DNA from: Novosphingobium barchaimii LL02
Lineage (GTDB): Bacteria > Pseudomonadota > Alphaproteobacteria > Sphingomonadales > Sphingomonadaceae
Length of the DNA: 64,000 nucleotides
NCBI RefSeq assembly: GCF_001046635.1
Contig: NZ_KQ130457.1
Coordinates: forward strand, 129,641 to 193,640
Direction of reading: 5' to 3'
The translations under genes and the position numbers were made by a program. Below are positions 17,548 to 25,707 of this stretch, one piece after another. Below the pieces are notes generated by a model. The model did no database searches. It was not told the DNA's origin and saw only the letters and a list, made by a program, of their open reading frames with translations. How positions within the stretch are numbered: the first letter of the stretch is position 1; each line of letters starts with the position of its first letter.

Positions 17548-17559
17548 CTGCAATTTTAT

Positions 17560-17962
17560 GAAAATATATTTCAATGCGTGGCGCCCCGGGGGCTAACCTT
17601 TGGGTCGACCCGGGCGAATGCGGAATGAAAAGGACAGGGAGCGGGAATGGCCGAACCGGACGTTCACCGTCCAGAAACGAAAAAGCCGAGGCTGAACGCT
17701 CAATCGGTCAGAGATTGCCGAGCAGGGCAGGGGGCTTCCTCAGCGCTATATCCCGGGCCATTCTCTTCGCGGGCACTTATCGAACGACCGGCAACGCGAT
17801 GGACGCGCAGTTCGCGCTTATCTGGCGTCTGGCAGCCGGTAAAATCGTCGGTTTTCCAGCACTATATCGATACGCTCCAGCTTTGGCGGGCGACGCAATC
17901 GGACTGACGGGCGCCGTATTTGCCCGGCGCGACGGACCACACATTGACCTTGCGCTCGCCAG
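17560..17962. other. Intergenic stretch without a recognisable gene
   Basis: About 400 bases between the TBDT promoter and the DUF1348 operator. The small open frames here have no recognisable motif or ribosome site. I see no repeat or RNA structure of note apart from the flanking regulatory elements. Confidence 0.4.
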
Positions 17963-17982
17963 GTTGTACTCAACGGTACAAC
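17963..17982. promoter_or_regulatory. Inverted repeat operator before the DUF1348-TetR pair
   Basis: GTTGTAC-6 nt-GTACAAC is a perfect 7-bp inverted repeat 22 bp upstream of the DUF1348 ATG. Size and symmetry fit a TetR dimer site, and a TetR gene is the second gene of the unit. Confidence 0.55.
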
Positions 17983-18003
17983 TTCATTCGTCGAAAGTCC
18001 GTC

Positions 18004-18468
18004 ATGTCCCGACCGCCGCTGCCACCATTCACCGCCGAAACCGCAGCGCAAAAGGCGCGCATGGCTGAGGACGCCTGGAACAGCCGCGATCCCGAGAAAG
18101 TGTCGCTGGCCTACACCCCGGACAGCGTCTGGCGGAATCGCGGCGAGTTCCTCAGCGGCCGCGATGCGATCGTCGCGTTCCTCACCGGCAAATGGGAGAA
18201 GGAACTGGAGTATCGGTTGATCAAGGAAGTGTGGGCGCATCACGCCAACCGGATCGCGGTGCGGTTCGCTTATGAATGGCGAGATGCCAGCGGTGCCTGG
18301 TTTCGCTCCTACGGTAACGAGAATTGGGAGTTCGACGAGGCCGGGCTGATGGCTCGGCGGATCGCCTCGATCAACGATCGCCGGATCACCGAGAACGAAC
18401 GTCTGTTCCACTGGCCGCTCGGCCGTCGGCCGGACGATCACCCGTCGCTCAGCGACCTCGCGCTCTGA
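18004..18468 (+). CDS. DUF1348 / NTF2-like small protein
   Basis: 154 aa from the ATG at 18004 (MSRPPLPPF). Contains [26 protein letters not shown]-type NTF2 fold sequence and [18 protein letters not shown], characteristic of DUF1348 (SnoaL/NTF2-like superfamily). An upstream in-frame ATG at 17920 would run through the inverted repeat and is rejected. Catalytic role not established for the family. Adjacent to a TetR regulator whose reading frame overlaps its stop codon. Confidence 0.83.
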   Translation: MSRPPLPPFTAETAAQKARMAEDAWNSRDPEKVSLAYTPDSVWRNRGEFLSGRDAIVAFLTGKWEKELEYRLIKEVWAHHANRIAVRFAYEWRDASGAWFRSYGNENWEFDEAGLMARRIASINDRRITENERLFHWPLGRRPDDHPSLSDLAL

Positions 18469-19067
18469 GCGCGAAGCGCGCGCTGACCGAGCGCACCGCC
18501 GCGCTTCCGGCGCTGGCGGAAGCCTTTCGCGCGCATGGCTTCGAGGGCGCGAGCCTGTCGATCATCTCTAAGGCGACGGGCCTGGGGAAGGGAAGCCTCT
18601 ACAATTTCTTCCCCGGCGGGAAGGAGGAGATGCTGGCAGCCGTCCTTGCTGACATCGATCAGTGGTTCGACCGGATCATCTTCACGCCGCTCGAGCGGGC
18701 CGCCGATCCGGCGACGGCGATCTCCGCCATGATGCGTGACGTCGAAGCCTATTTTCACTCAGGAGGCAGGGTCTGCCTCGTCGGCTGGATCGGGCTGGGC
18801 GCCGCCCGCGATCCTTTCGCACTTCAGGTAAAGGGATATTTTGCCCGCTGGATCTCGGCGCTGACCCATTGCCTGGAAACTGCGCGCGTCCCCGCATCGG
18901 CCGCCGGGCAACTGGCCGAAGAGGCCGTCGCCGGCATTCAGGGAGCGATCATCCTTTCGCGGGCATTGGACGATGGCGGTGCATTCACACGGCTCGTCCG
19001 TCATCATCAGTCTTGCCTGCTCGATGCGACGGCAGCTTTCGGCTCAGCGACAGTCATAGAGCTATAG
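18465..19067 (+). CDS. TetR-family regulator with no standard start codon at the expected position
   Basis: About 200 aa. N-terminal [43 protein letters not shown] in character, with the C-terminal domain typical of TetR proteins next to DUF1348 genes. Homologues of this kind usually begin MSAKRALT with an ATGA overlap; here the overlap reads CTGAGCGCG, so the expected ATG is CTG (18465). The open frame reaches back to an ATG at 18324, but that 47-codon extension is only the shadow of the DUF1348 gene. Either CTG initiates by coupling or the regulator is inactive or poorly made. Confidence 0.72.
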   Translation: MSAKRALTERTAALPALAEAFRAHGFEGASLSIISKATGLGKGSLYNFFPGGKEEMLAAVLADIDQWFDRIIFTPLERAADPATAISAMMRDVEAYFHSGGRVCLVGWIGLGAARDPFALQVKGYFARWISALTHCLETARVPASAAGQLAEEAVAGIQGAIILSRALDDGGAFTRLVRHHQSCLLDATAAFGSATVIEL

Positions 19068-19444
19068 CTACCCGGAACAAGCCGCCCGGCCAGTTGCCCG
19101 TTTCGCTCGTTAACGGCACTACGCCGCCGATGTCTCGAGCGTCGGCTTACGTCGGCAGCTGCCGGTAGGCCTCTGCTGGAGGAATGACGGCAAATTCCCT
19201 CGATCAGGCGTTCGGTTCCGGCGGCAGTCGACCAACTTACGTTGGTCCAACTCTGCTACGTGAACGACAAGTTATGTCGACAGCTGACGTAGTGGATTCA
19301 CCTGCTTGCAGCCGCGATCCTGATTGCCGTCACCCGTCGCTTTCTCGATAGCCAATGTGAACCGGGAATGCGTAAGCCTCCCATGATCCTTCTTCGTCGC
19401 ATGCTGGCGGTGATGGCCGCGCTAAAAACGAGGTGATCAGCGGA
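19068..19444. other. Intergenic stretch with imperfect repeats, no clear gene
   Basis: Contains a degenerate 18-bp direct repeat, TTACGTCGGCAGCTGCCG (19147-19164) and TTATGTCGACAGCTGACG (19272-19289), 15 of 18 identical. A perfect inverted repeat GACCAAC ttac GTTGGTC lies at 19230-19247. A 55-codon open frame from 19184 has poor codon choice and no family match. May be decayed DNA. Confidence 0.35.
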
Positions 19445-19549
19445 TTAAGCGTTGCAGCACATTCCTCGGGAACCCAGTGACGAAGCCTCTAGTGGCGCTC
19501 CCACCATCGCAAGCGCGGCAAGAGCAAGGGGAATAACGGATAACCTCAT
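19445..19549 (-). CDS. Small exported peptide or truncated gene (34 aa)
   Basis: From the ATG at 19549 the product is MRLSVIPLALAALAMVGAPL followed by 14 residues and a stop. It is little more than a signal peptide. A GAGGTG lies 6 nt upstream. It is 35 bp downstream of the MFS stop on the same strand. Could be a gene start whose remainder is lost. No function can be given. Confidence 0.25.
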   Translation of the reverse strand: MRLSVIPLALAALAMVGAPLEASSLGSRGMCCNA

Positions 19550-19584
19550 GTCGACACCTCGTATTGAAAATGGCTTGGGGCGGG

Positions 19585-20799
19585 TCAGCAGCCTGACGGT
19601 GCTCGATAACCGGGCGGGAAGGCGAAACGTCGTGCGGCCATCGCAATAAGGAAAGCGATCACGGCCAACGCGGCGACAGCGGGCGGAAGCAGCGTCGTCC
19701 CTCCGGTCGTGAGGAGCGCCCCGCCGAGCGCACCACCGGCGGCAATTGCCAAGTTCCACGCCGTGGTCACCATAGCCTGCGCCAGATCCATGCCATCTCC
19801 GGCTGCGTCCGCCGACGCGGTCTGCATCATCGCCCCGGCACCACCGAAGCCAAGGCCCCAGATAATGGCTGCCGCATAGATGGCAACGCCGTCTTCTCCG
19901 ACGATCGCCAGGAGAACCGCGATTGCCGCAAACGATCCTATCGCGAGCAATACCAACGCGCGCAGCATCCGGTCCACAAGTCGGCCGACGATCCAGATGC
20001 CGGCGAGCGAACTGAGGCCGAACACCAGCAGAACAAGATCGACCCGCACGGACGCAGCCGTAACGAACGGCGCGATATAGGTGTAGAGAATGTTGTGGGC
20101 CGTCATCCAGGTAAGGATGACGAGCAGGATCGGCACGATACCCGGCGTAGCGATGACGCGGCGTAGTGACGGACGATCGTCGCTTGAGCGACCGGGGGCA
20201 TCAGGCACCTTTGCGATGATCCAACCGATCAGCACGATACTAAGTGCCGAGAGAATCAGGAAAGAGCCGCGCCACCCAAACAGGTTTCCCAGGAAGGTCC
20301 CCAGAGGAACACCCACCGAAAGCGCCAGCGGCACGCCGACCATCGCGAGCGCCATCGCCGGCCCGGTCTGGTCAGGGCGCACAATGCTGCGTGCATAACC
20401 CGCAAGAATTCCCCAAGCGAGCCCTGCCGCGCATCCAGCGACGAACCGCGCGGCCAGCACCACGCAGATCGATCCGGCCCATGCCGTCAGCGTGTTACCG
20501 ACAACAAAGCAGATGATCGTAGCAAGCAGTAGCGGTCGTCTGCGAAATCCTTGGGTTAGGCTTGTGAGCGGGATCGCTGCCAGCAAGGACCCCAGCGCAT
20601 AGACTGCGACGAGTTGTCCCGCGATCGCCTCGGAGATACGCAGGCCAGAAGCGATCTGCGGTAGCAAGCCAGCAGGAAGCGTTTCGGTGACGATGCATAA
20701 AAAACCACTGGCGGCGAGGCCGGCCAGTGCCGCGGTCGGGAGAGCGTTGTGCGCCGCCGACCCCGCCTTGATGCGGTCTTGGTGGAGAGAAGGCGGCAT
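19585..20799 (-). CDS. MFS transporter, DHA1/AraJ-like efflux type
   Basis: 404 aa with about 12 membrane spans. Family motifs include the motif-A-like loop LTQGFRRRPLLL after span 2 and GVPLGTFLGNLFGWRGSF (motif C region). Opening wording (SGFLCIVTETLPAGLLPQIA) is typical of drug/metabolite:H+ antiporters of the AraJ/YdhP group. Divergent from a TetR gene, so probably a regulated efflux pump. Substrate unknown. Confidence 0.87.
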   Translation of the reverse strand: MPPSLHQDRIKAGSAAHNALPTAALAGLAASGFLCIVTETLPAGLLPQIASGLRISEAIAGQLVAVYALGSLLAAIPLTSLTQGFRRRPLLLATIICFVVGNTLTAWAGSICVVLAARFVAGCAAGLAWGILAGYARSIVRPDQTGPAMALAMVGVPLALSVGVPLGTFLGNLFGWRGSFLILSALSIVLIGWIIAKVPDAPGRSSDDRPSLRRVIATPGIVPILLVILTWMTAHNILYTYIAPFVTAASVRVDLVLLVFGLSSLAGIWIVGRLVDRMLRALVLLAIGSFAAIAVLLAIVGEDGVAIYAAAIIWGLGFGGAGAMMQTASADAAGDGMDLAQAMVTTAWNLAIAAGGALGGALLTTGGTTLLPPAVAALAVIAFLIAMAARRFAFPPGYRAPSGC

Positions 20800-20864
20800 A
20801 ATCGTCCTTGTTCATCGGTTTGATGCCCGCTTCCGCATCACGTGGATTCGAGGCGTGGCCATTT

Positions 20865-20874
20865 CCATTAATGG
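20865..20874. promoter_or_regulatory. Palindrome in the divergent MFS-TetR promoter
   Basis: CCATTAATGG is a perfect 10-bp palindrome in the 117-bp gap between the divergent genes. A further half-copy CCATTAA lies at 20921-20927, overlapping the TetR start. Candidate operator for the adjacent TetR. Confidence 0.4.
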
Positions 20875-20916
20875 GCGCTATATAAATGCGAACCACAAAG
20901 GCAAGAATATTCTGTA

Positions 20917-21507
20917 ATGACCATTAAAGGAAGTGCGCGGCTAAGGGGACGACCTCGGGGATTCGCGCTGGAAGCAGCGATCGAGGCCGGGCAGCACCTG
21001 TTTCACGAGCATGGCTATGACAACGTCAGCGTCGCCGCGCTGACAGAGGCGATTGGGATCACCCCGCCAAGCTTCTATGCGGCGTTCGGTAGCAAGTCCG
21101 CGTTCTTCAAGGATACGTTGCGGCTTTACTCAGCTTCAGTGGTGCCGCTGGACCGATTCCTGACGCCAAGTGCATCGCCTCTAACTGCGCTCGGCGACAT
21201 GCTGCGGGCTGCGGCACATGCCTACACCGCCCATCCGCAGCGGCGTGGTTGCCTGATTCTGGAACACGCAAAGGCCGGGGCAACGGATTGGGGTATCGCA
21301 GCCGCACAAATTGCGGGCGAGAACCGGGTTAAAGTGCAGGCGTTTCTTGAAGCGGCCGATATCGAGACTTCCGGGCGCATTGCAGATTACGTCGCCACGA
21401 CAATGCTTGGTCTGTCGGCCGCTGCACGGGAAGGATGGGACACAGCGAGACTGCTCGCCGTCGCGGACACGGCTGCGGGGGCGCTACTTTGTCGCTCAGT
21501 TCCATGA
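20917..21507 (+). CDS. TetR-family transcriptional regulator
   Basis: 196 aa. N-terminal HTH at about 18-62: AIEAGQHLFHEHGYDNVSVAALTEAIGITPPSFYAAFGSK in character, the standard TetR arrangement. The C-terminal domain is of the TetR_C_33-like type with PQRRGCLILEHA. Divergent from the MFS efflux gene and likely its repressor. The ribosome site is weak (AAGG about 15 nt upstream). Confidence 0.87.
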   Translation: MTIKGSARLRGRPRGFALEAAIEAGQHLFHEHGYDNVSVAALTEAIGITPPSFYAAFGSKSAFFKDTLRLYSASVVPLDRFLTPSASPLTALGDMLRAAAHAYTAHPQRRGCLILEHAKAGATDWGIAAAQIAGENRVKVQAFLEAADIETSGRIADYVATTMLGLSAAAREGWDTARLLAVADTAAGALLCRSVP

Positions 21508-22024
21508 GGAGCATTCAAGCCTTCGCTGAAACGGCTTGCCCGATTGGGAACCTATAGAGAAATTGTTGCCGCGACGAACATGCCAACGGTCGTTGAAAGC
21601 AAGCGATTTCCCCAAATTTGCCCGTCCGTTCAAGTAGCCCGACATGCAAGCGTCGAATAGTGGCTGTCGTCGAATTCAGTCCTTCGGCAAGTCCATGGAG
21701 AACGGCGAATCTGTTGTCTAATTGATTTCTGCATTGAAGCGCCAAGGCAACTTCGTACGATGCACGAGGGTGGCTAAATCAAGCACGCGGTGCCCCGTTT
21801 TAAGGCGGTGAACGAAGGGCCGGAATCGCGCACCTCATTTTGGCTCGCGAACGCCCACAAGGAGGGCGGTCGAACGCGAGTCATCGCCGAGCAATCCCTC
21901 GCTCGAGCTCGCTCCCAACAAGCCCATCGGTAGGGCAGCTTGGAGTTACTGTTTTGCGGCGACGTGGCCATCCGGCGATCCCAGTAGGGATTCAAGCGAG
22001 GGCTCCCTTTCCGTTTTGAGGGTT
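21508..22024. other. Intergenic stretch without a recognisable gene
   Basis: About 500 bases between TetR and the siderophore receptor. CAAGCC/GGCTTG (21516-21538) could be a weak terminator for TetR. The open frames on both strands lack recognisable motifs and use rare codons. Possibly a decayed gene; nothing assignable. Confidence 0.35.
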
Positions 22025-22043
22025 GCGAATGCGACTGACTCGC
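22025..22043 (+). promoter_or_regulatory. Candidate Fur box before the siderophore receptor
   Basis: GCGAATGCGACTGACTCGC is a 19-bp imperfect dyad, with outer TGCGA/TCGCA arms at 22024-22028 and 22040-22044. It resembles the GC-rich form of the Fur 19-mer and sits 41 bp before the receptor ATG. The operon content (siderophore receptor, esterase, PepSY) supports iron control. The match is moderate. Confidence 0.35.
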
Positions 22044-22083
22044 AGTAGCGAAGCGGCGCGACGTACAAGCATGAGGGGTTAAG

Positions 22084-24309
22084 ATGCGCATCACTTCCAC
22101 GGCTCTGGCTGTTATCTTGGCATGCCAAGCAGGCAGCGCGTTGGCGCAGGCCGCTGCGGGTGCAGCGCCTGCCGACCGTGAGATTGTTGTCACTGCCACG
22201 GGCCAATCCTCGGCAACCTCCAGCACGAAGACGAGCTCACCGATCATCGAATCGCCTCAGTCTATTTCGATCGTGAGCCGTGAAGAAATGGACCTCAGGG
22301 CCTCGCCGACCATCGCAGATGCGCTGGCCTATACAGCAGGCGTTCAAGCCGAGGCCTTCGGCATAGACAGCCGCGTTGATGAGGTTTCGGTGCGCGGGTT
22401 CGGTGCCGGCGGGTTCTCATCCAACAACAATTTCGTCGATGGCCTCCGCTTGCCCTCGGGCGGCCAGTGGACCCGCCCAGGCTTCGATCCGTTCGCGCTC
22501 CAGCAGGTTGAAGTACTGAAGGGGCCGTCGGGGGCTCTCTATGGCCAGACCGCTCCGGGCGGCGTGGTCAATATCGTGAGCAAGCGCCCGACCGACACTT
22601 TCCAGGCGCAGTTTATGCTGCAGGCCATCGGCACGACCGAGCTGGCGAACTGGAACTACCAGGCCGCCGCGGACGTGTCGGGGCCCATCACCGACACGCT
22701 GTCGGCACGCGTTGTGGGGCTTGCCCGTTATGGCGATACGCAAGTCGAGGATGTGACGATCGGGCGTCAGTACATCTCTCCCAGCCTCACCTGGAGGCCG
22801 GACGAGGACACCACCTGGACGCTGCTGGGCCAGTACCAGCGCGACGAAGGCGGATCGACGTTCCAGTTCCTTCCCGCGCTAGGCTCACTGACGGCCAGCA
22901 ACGGCCAGTACATCGCCAACGATGCAAACATCGGCGAACCAGACTGGAACACTTTTGACCGAAACCAGTATCTCGCCGCTAGCTTCTTGGAGCACAAGTT
23001 CGGGGACAGCGGCCTGACGGTGCGAAACAACACCCGCTACACGCATCTGGATACGCTTTATCAAGTCGTCGTCCTCTCGGGGAACACACTCACGGCGTGT
23101 CCGGCCACCATAGCAGGCTGCGTTCCCGGCCAGACCGTGGCGCGGCGCGCGGTCCAGGGCGTCGGAGAAAGCGACGGCATCGCCACCGACACCCAGCTCC
23201 AGTTCGAATTTGAAACGGGACCGGTCAAGCACACGGTGCTCGGTGGTTTCGACTACTTCCATACCGAATGGCAGCATTATCGCGACTCCGTGGCATCGGC
23301 CCTTGTGCTGCCGGTGCTCGACATCTTCGACCCCGTATCTCGAGGCTCTGCGGGCTATGCGGCCAACCTGTCGCCGCAGATCTATACCGAGACGGTTAGC
23401 CGTCAATCTGGCGCCTATCTGCAGGATCAGATTTCTCTGGGACGCCTGCGGGTCACCGTGGGCGGGCGTCAGGACTGGGCGCGCGACAAGACCACGAACC
23501 CGATCACGGGGCGTAGCTATGTCAACAAGTCCGACGCCTTCACATGGCGCGCGGGCGCGGTCTACCTCTTCGACAACGGCCTTGCGCCCTACGCAAGCTA
23601 CGCCGAAAGCTTCCTGCCGCAAGTCGCGGATCCCTCCACTACCCTTGACGGAGCCGGCTTCGTACCCACCACCGGACAGCAGTACGAGGCAGGACTCCGG
23701 TATCAAAGCGGACAGAATATCTACCTGAGCCTGGGCGCCTACCAAATCACCCAGCAGAACATCGTCACGCCGGCTACGTTGGCGGACATGCCCGCAGGCA
23801 GCACTCAGGCGCTGTTCGAAGCCCAGGCATGCTATCCCAATTGCCAGGTCCAGACCGGCGAGGGCCGCATCCGCGGCATCGAGTTCGAAGGCAAGGCCTC
23901 CCTTCCCTGGGGCATGGCGGTGATCGCGACGACCACCAAGAGCTGGAGCAAGATCACCGAAACCAATACGACCGCGCAATTGGGCAACAAGCTGCCCCAG
24001 GTGCCGGATTGGATGGCCTCCCTGTTCCTTGACCAACGCATAACCGCCGGTCCGCTAAGCGGGCTCGGCCTTGGCGGCGGCGTACGCTATACCGGCAAGA
24101 GCGTCGGCGAAAGCGCCAATACGCTCGACATTCCCGACTATGCGCTGTTCGACCTGTTCGTGCGCTATGATTTCGGCAACGGCATGGTCGCCTCGGTCAA
24201 TGCCCGCAACATTGCCGACAAACGCTATGTCGCGACCTGCACGGCGGTCTCGGCTTGCTACTACGGACAGGGCCGCAGTGTCACCGCACGTCTGGATATG
24301 CGTTGGTGA
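22084..24309 (+). CDS. TonB-dependent siderophore receptor
   Basis: 741 aa. Signal peptide to about residue 22 (GSALAQ), then REIVVTATGQ (TonB-box region) and a plug with SPIIESPQSISIVSREEM, LAYTAGVQAEAFGIDSR, RGFGAGGFSSNNNFVDGLRL and QQVEVLKGPSGALYGQTAPGGVVNIVSKRP. These match the FhuA/FpvA-like TIGR01783 family. The barrel ends SVTARLDMRW. The next four genes each overlap or nearly touch, forming a siderophore uptake operon. Confidence 0.93.
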   Translation: MRITSTALAVILACQAGSALAQAAAGAAPADREIVVTATGQSSATSSTKTSSPIIESPQSISIVSREEMDLRASPTIADALAYTAGVQAEAFGIDSRVDEVSVRGFGAGGFSSNNNFVDGLRLPSGGQWTRPGFDPFALQQVEVLKGPSGALYGQTAPGGVVNIVSKRPTDTFQAQFMLQAIGTTELANWNYQAAADVSGPITDTLSARVVGLARYGDTQVEDVTIGRQYISPSLTWRPDEDTTWTLLGQYQRDEGGSTFQFLPALGSLTASNGQYIANDANIGEPDWNTFDRNQYLAASFLEHKFGDSGLTVRNNTRYTHLDTLYQVVVLSGNTLTACPATIAGCVPGQTVARRAVQGVGESDGIATDTQLQFEFETGPVKHTVLGGFDYFHTEWQHYRDSVASALVLPVLDIFDPVSRGSAGYAANLSPQIYTETVSRQSGAYLQDQISLGRLRVTVGGRQDWARDKTTNPITGRSYVNKSDAFTWRAGAVYLFDNGLAPYASYAESFLPQVADPSTTLDGAGFVPTTGQQYEAGLRYQSGQNIYLSLGAYQITQQNIVTPATLADMPAGSTQALFEAQACYPNCQVQTGEGRIRGIEFEGKASLPWGMAVIATTTKSWSKITETNTTAQLGNKLPQVPDWMASLFLDQRITAGPLSGLGLGGGVRYTGKSVGESANTLDIPDYALFDLFVRYDFGNGMVASVNARNIADKRYVATCTAVSACYYGQGRSVTARLDMRW

Positions 24310-25136
24310 TTAAGCTGCGGCAGCTTCTGGCGGCCTTCGTGTTGATGGGGGCGGCGCCACTTGCGGCCGATCCGTGGCAACTGGAGCGTTCCGACGTAGA
24401 AACCGTCGCCGCGCCTGACGGCCATGATTACCGCGTGATGATCGCATGGCCGCAGGGAGAACCACCGGCGAAAGGCTGGCCGGTGCTCTGGTTGCTCGAT
24501 GGCGAGGACAACTTTGCCATCGCAGCGATGACGGCGCGCAGGCTCGAGCGCGCCGGTGCCCGATCAGGCATCGAACCTGGCGTGATCGTGGCGATCGAGA
24601 GCGGCGGCCTTGCGCGCCGCGTGCTGGACTATACGCCACACGTGCCTGGCTATGCGATACCCAAAGGCATGCCAGCGCATGGACTCGCGGTCGGCGGGGG
24701 CGATGCCTTCCTCGACTTCATCGACCAGCACCTGCGCCCGCAGATGGCGGAGCGATTTCGGATTGATCCACGTCGCCAGACGCTGATGGGGCACAGCTTC
24801 GGCGGCCTGCTGGCGCTCGATGCCATGTACGAAGGGCGGGCCTACTCACGCATCGTCGCGGTCAGTCCCTCACTTTGGTACGGGGATGGGGTGCTGGCGA
24901 AGGCGGAAGCGAAGGCCGCACCCCTCGCTGGTGCTGCACTGCTGCTGGCGAGTGCCCCTAACGAGCGGACGGCAGCGGGCCTGTCGGGTGCCGATGGCGA
25001 GGCACTCGTCGGCCGCTGGGGCGCCCGCGGGTTTGCCGCCCGTTACCTGCCGCTGTCAGGTCAGAACCACGGATCGACGATGATGGCGGCGATGCCGGCG
25101 GGGATCGCAGCAGCATTCGGGAAGGATGAGAGATGA
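24306..25136 (+). CDS. Exported alpha/beta-hydrolase, siderophore esterase-like (Fes/IroE type)
   Basis: 276 aa from GTG at 24306, which overlaps the receptor stop (GTGA); an upstream ATG at 24255 lies inside the receptor gene. Signal peptide MKLRQLLAAFVLMGAAPLAA-like. The nucleophile elbow GHSFGG (Ser164) and a C-terminal NHGS His near residue 255 give the catalytic residues. WPVLWLLDGEDNF and VSPSLWYG resemble IroE/Fes-like enzymes. Probably hydrolyses the imported ferric siderophore or a related ester in the periplasm. Confidence 0.8.
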   Translation: MIKLRQLLAAFVLMGAAPLAADPWQLERSDVETVAAPDGHDYRVMIAWPQGEPPAKGWPVLWLLDGEDNFAIAAMTARRLERAGARSGIEPGVIVAIESGGLARRVLDYTPHVPGYAIPKGMPAHGLAVGGGDAFLDFIDQHLRPQMAERFRIDPRRQTLMGHSFGGLLALDAMYEGRAYSRIVAVSPSLWYGDGVLAKAEAKAAPLAGAALLLASAPNERTAAGLSGADGEALVGRWGARGFAARYLPLSGQNHGSTMMAAMPAGIAAAFGKDER

Positions 25137-25408
25137 CGATGTTCTGGATCGGGGCGGTGCTGGTCATGGCGGGGGCCTTCCTGCTGTACCTAGCGTCACC
25201 GAACCAGTCGGTCACCGGCACCCCGCTTCCGCGCGGAGCCTGCGGCTGGGGCGGAGCTGGGGGCCTGTTGGCGGGGCAGGCGGCGCTGCTGAGCTGGGCA
25301 GGGTTGGCAACGGCGGTCTTCATTGCGCTGACCTTCGCCTGCCTGGTCTGGAGCATCGTGCCGTTGGTCTTCATGTGGCTGCGCGCGCGGAAAGAAGCCG
25401 GACGATGA
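25133..25408 (+). CDS. Small membrane protein of siderophore operons (DUF3325-like)
   Basis: 91 aa with three hydrophobic segments (residues about 3-20, 38-58 and 60-80). Position between esterase and DUF3649-like gene, ATGA overlap with both neighbours, and size match the DUF3325 proteins of PepSY/siderophore loci. The family call rests mainly on context. Confidence 0.6.
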   Translation: MTMFWIGAVLVMAGAFLLYLASPNQSVTGTPLPRGACGWGGAGGLLAGQAALLSWAGLATAVFIALTFACLVWSIVPLVFMWLRARKEAGR

Positions 25409-25707
25409 ATACGCAACTGACGAGCCGTCACTGGCTGGGTAAGGCCAGTGCGGGGCTGATCCTGGGCTTCACGCTGGCGCTCGGCTTCAGCGGGTTGCTC
25501 GCCTGGGCGATCGGAGTGAGCGACACCTTCTTCTCGACCAAGGGGCAGGTGACGATGTGGTCGATATCGCCGGTCTGGTGCATCGTCCTTAGCCTGTGCT
25601 TCTTATTCCGCTCGGGCCTGCGTGCATGGATCGTACTGGGCCTTGCCAACGCCGTAGTCTGGGCCGCGCTTTTCGCCACCGGTTTGCTGGGAGGAATGCC
25701 CGCATGA
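25405..25707 (+). CDS. DUF3649-like small membrane protein
   Basis: 100 aa from the ATG at 25405, overlapping the previous stop; longer open frames upstream are shadows. Three membrane spans. VTMWSISPVWCIVLSLCFLF followed by RSGLRAWIVLGLANAVVW resembles the core of DUF3649 proteins found with TonB siderophore receptors and PepSY proteins. Likely a partner of the inner-membrane iron-release machinery. Confidence 0.68.
   Translation: MNTQLTSRHWLGKASAGLILGFTLALGFSGLLAWAIGVSDTFFSTKGQVTMWSISPVWCIVLSLCFLFRSGLRAWIVLGLANAVVWAALFATGLLGGMPA

Noticed and set aside
19184-19351. 55-codon open frame preceded by GGAGG
   Set aside because: Ribosome site is only 1 nt from the ATG, codon use is unlike neighbours and part lies in an inverted repeat.
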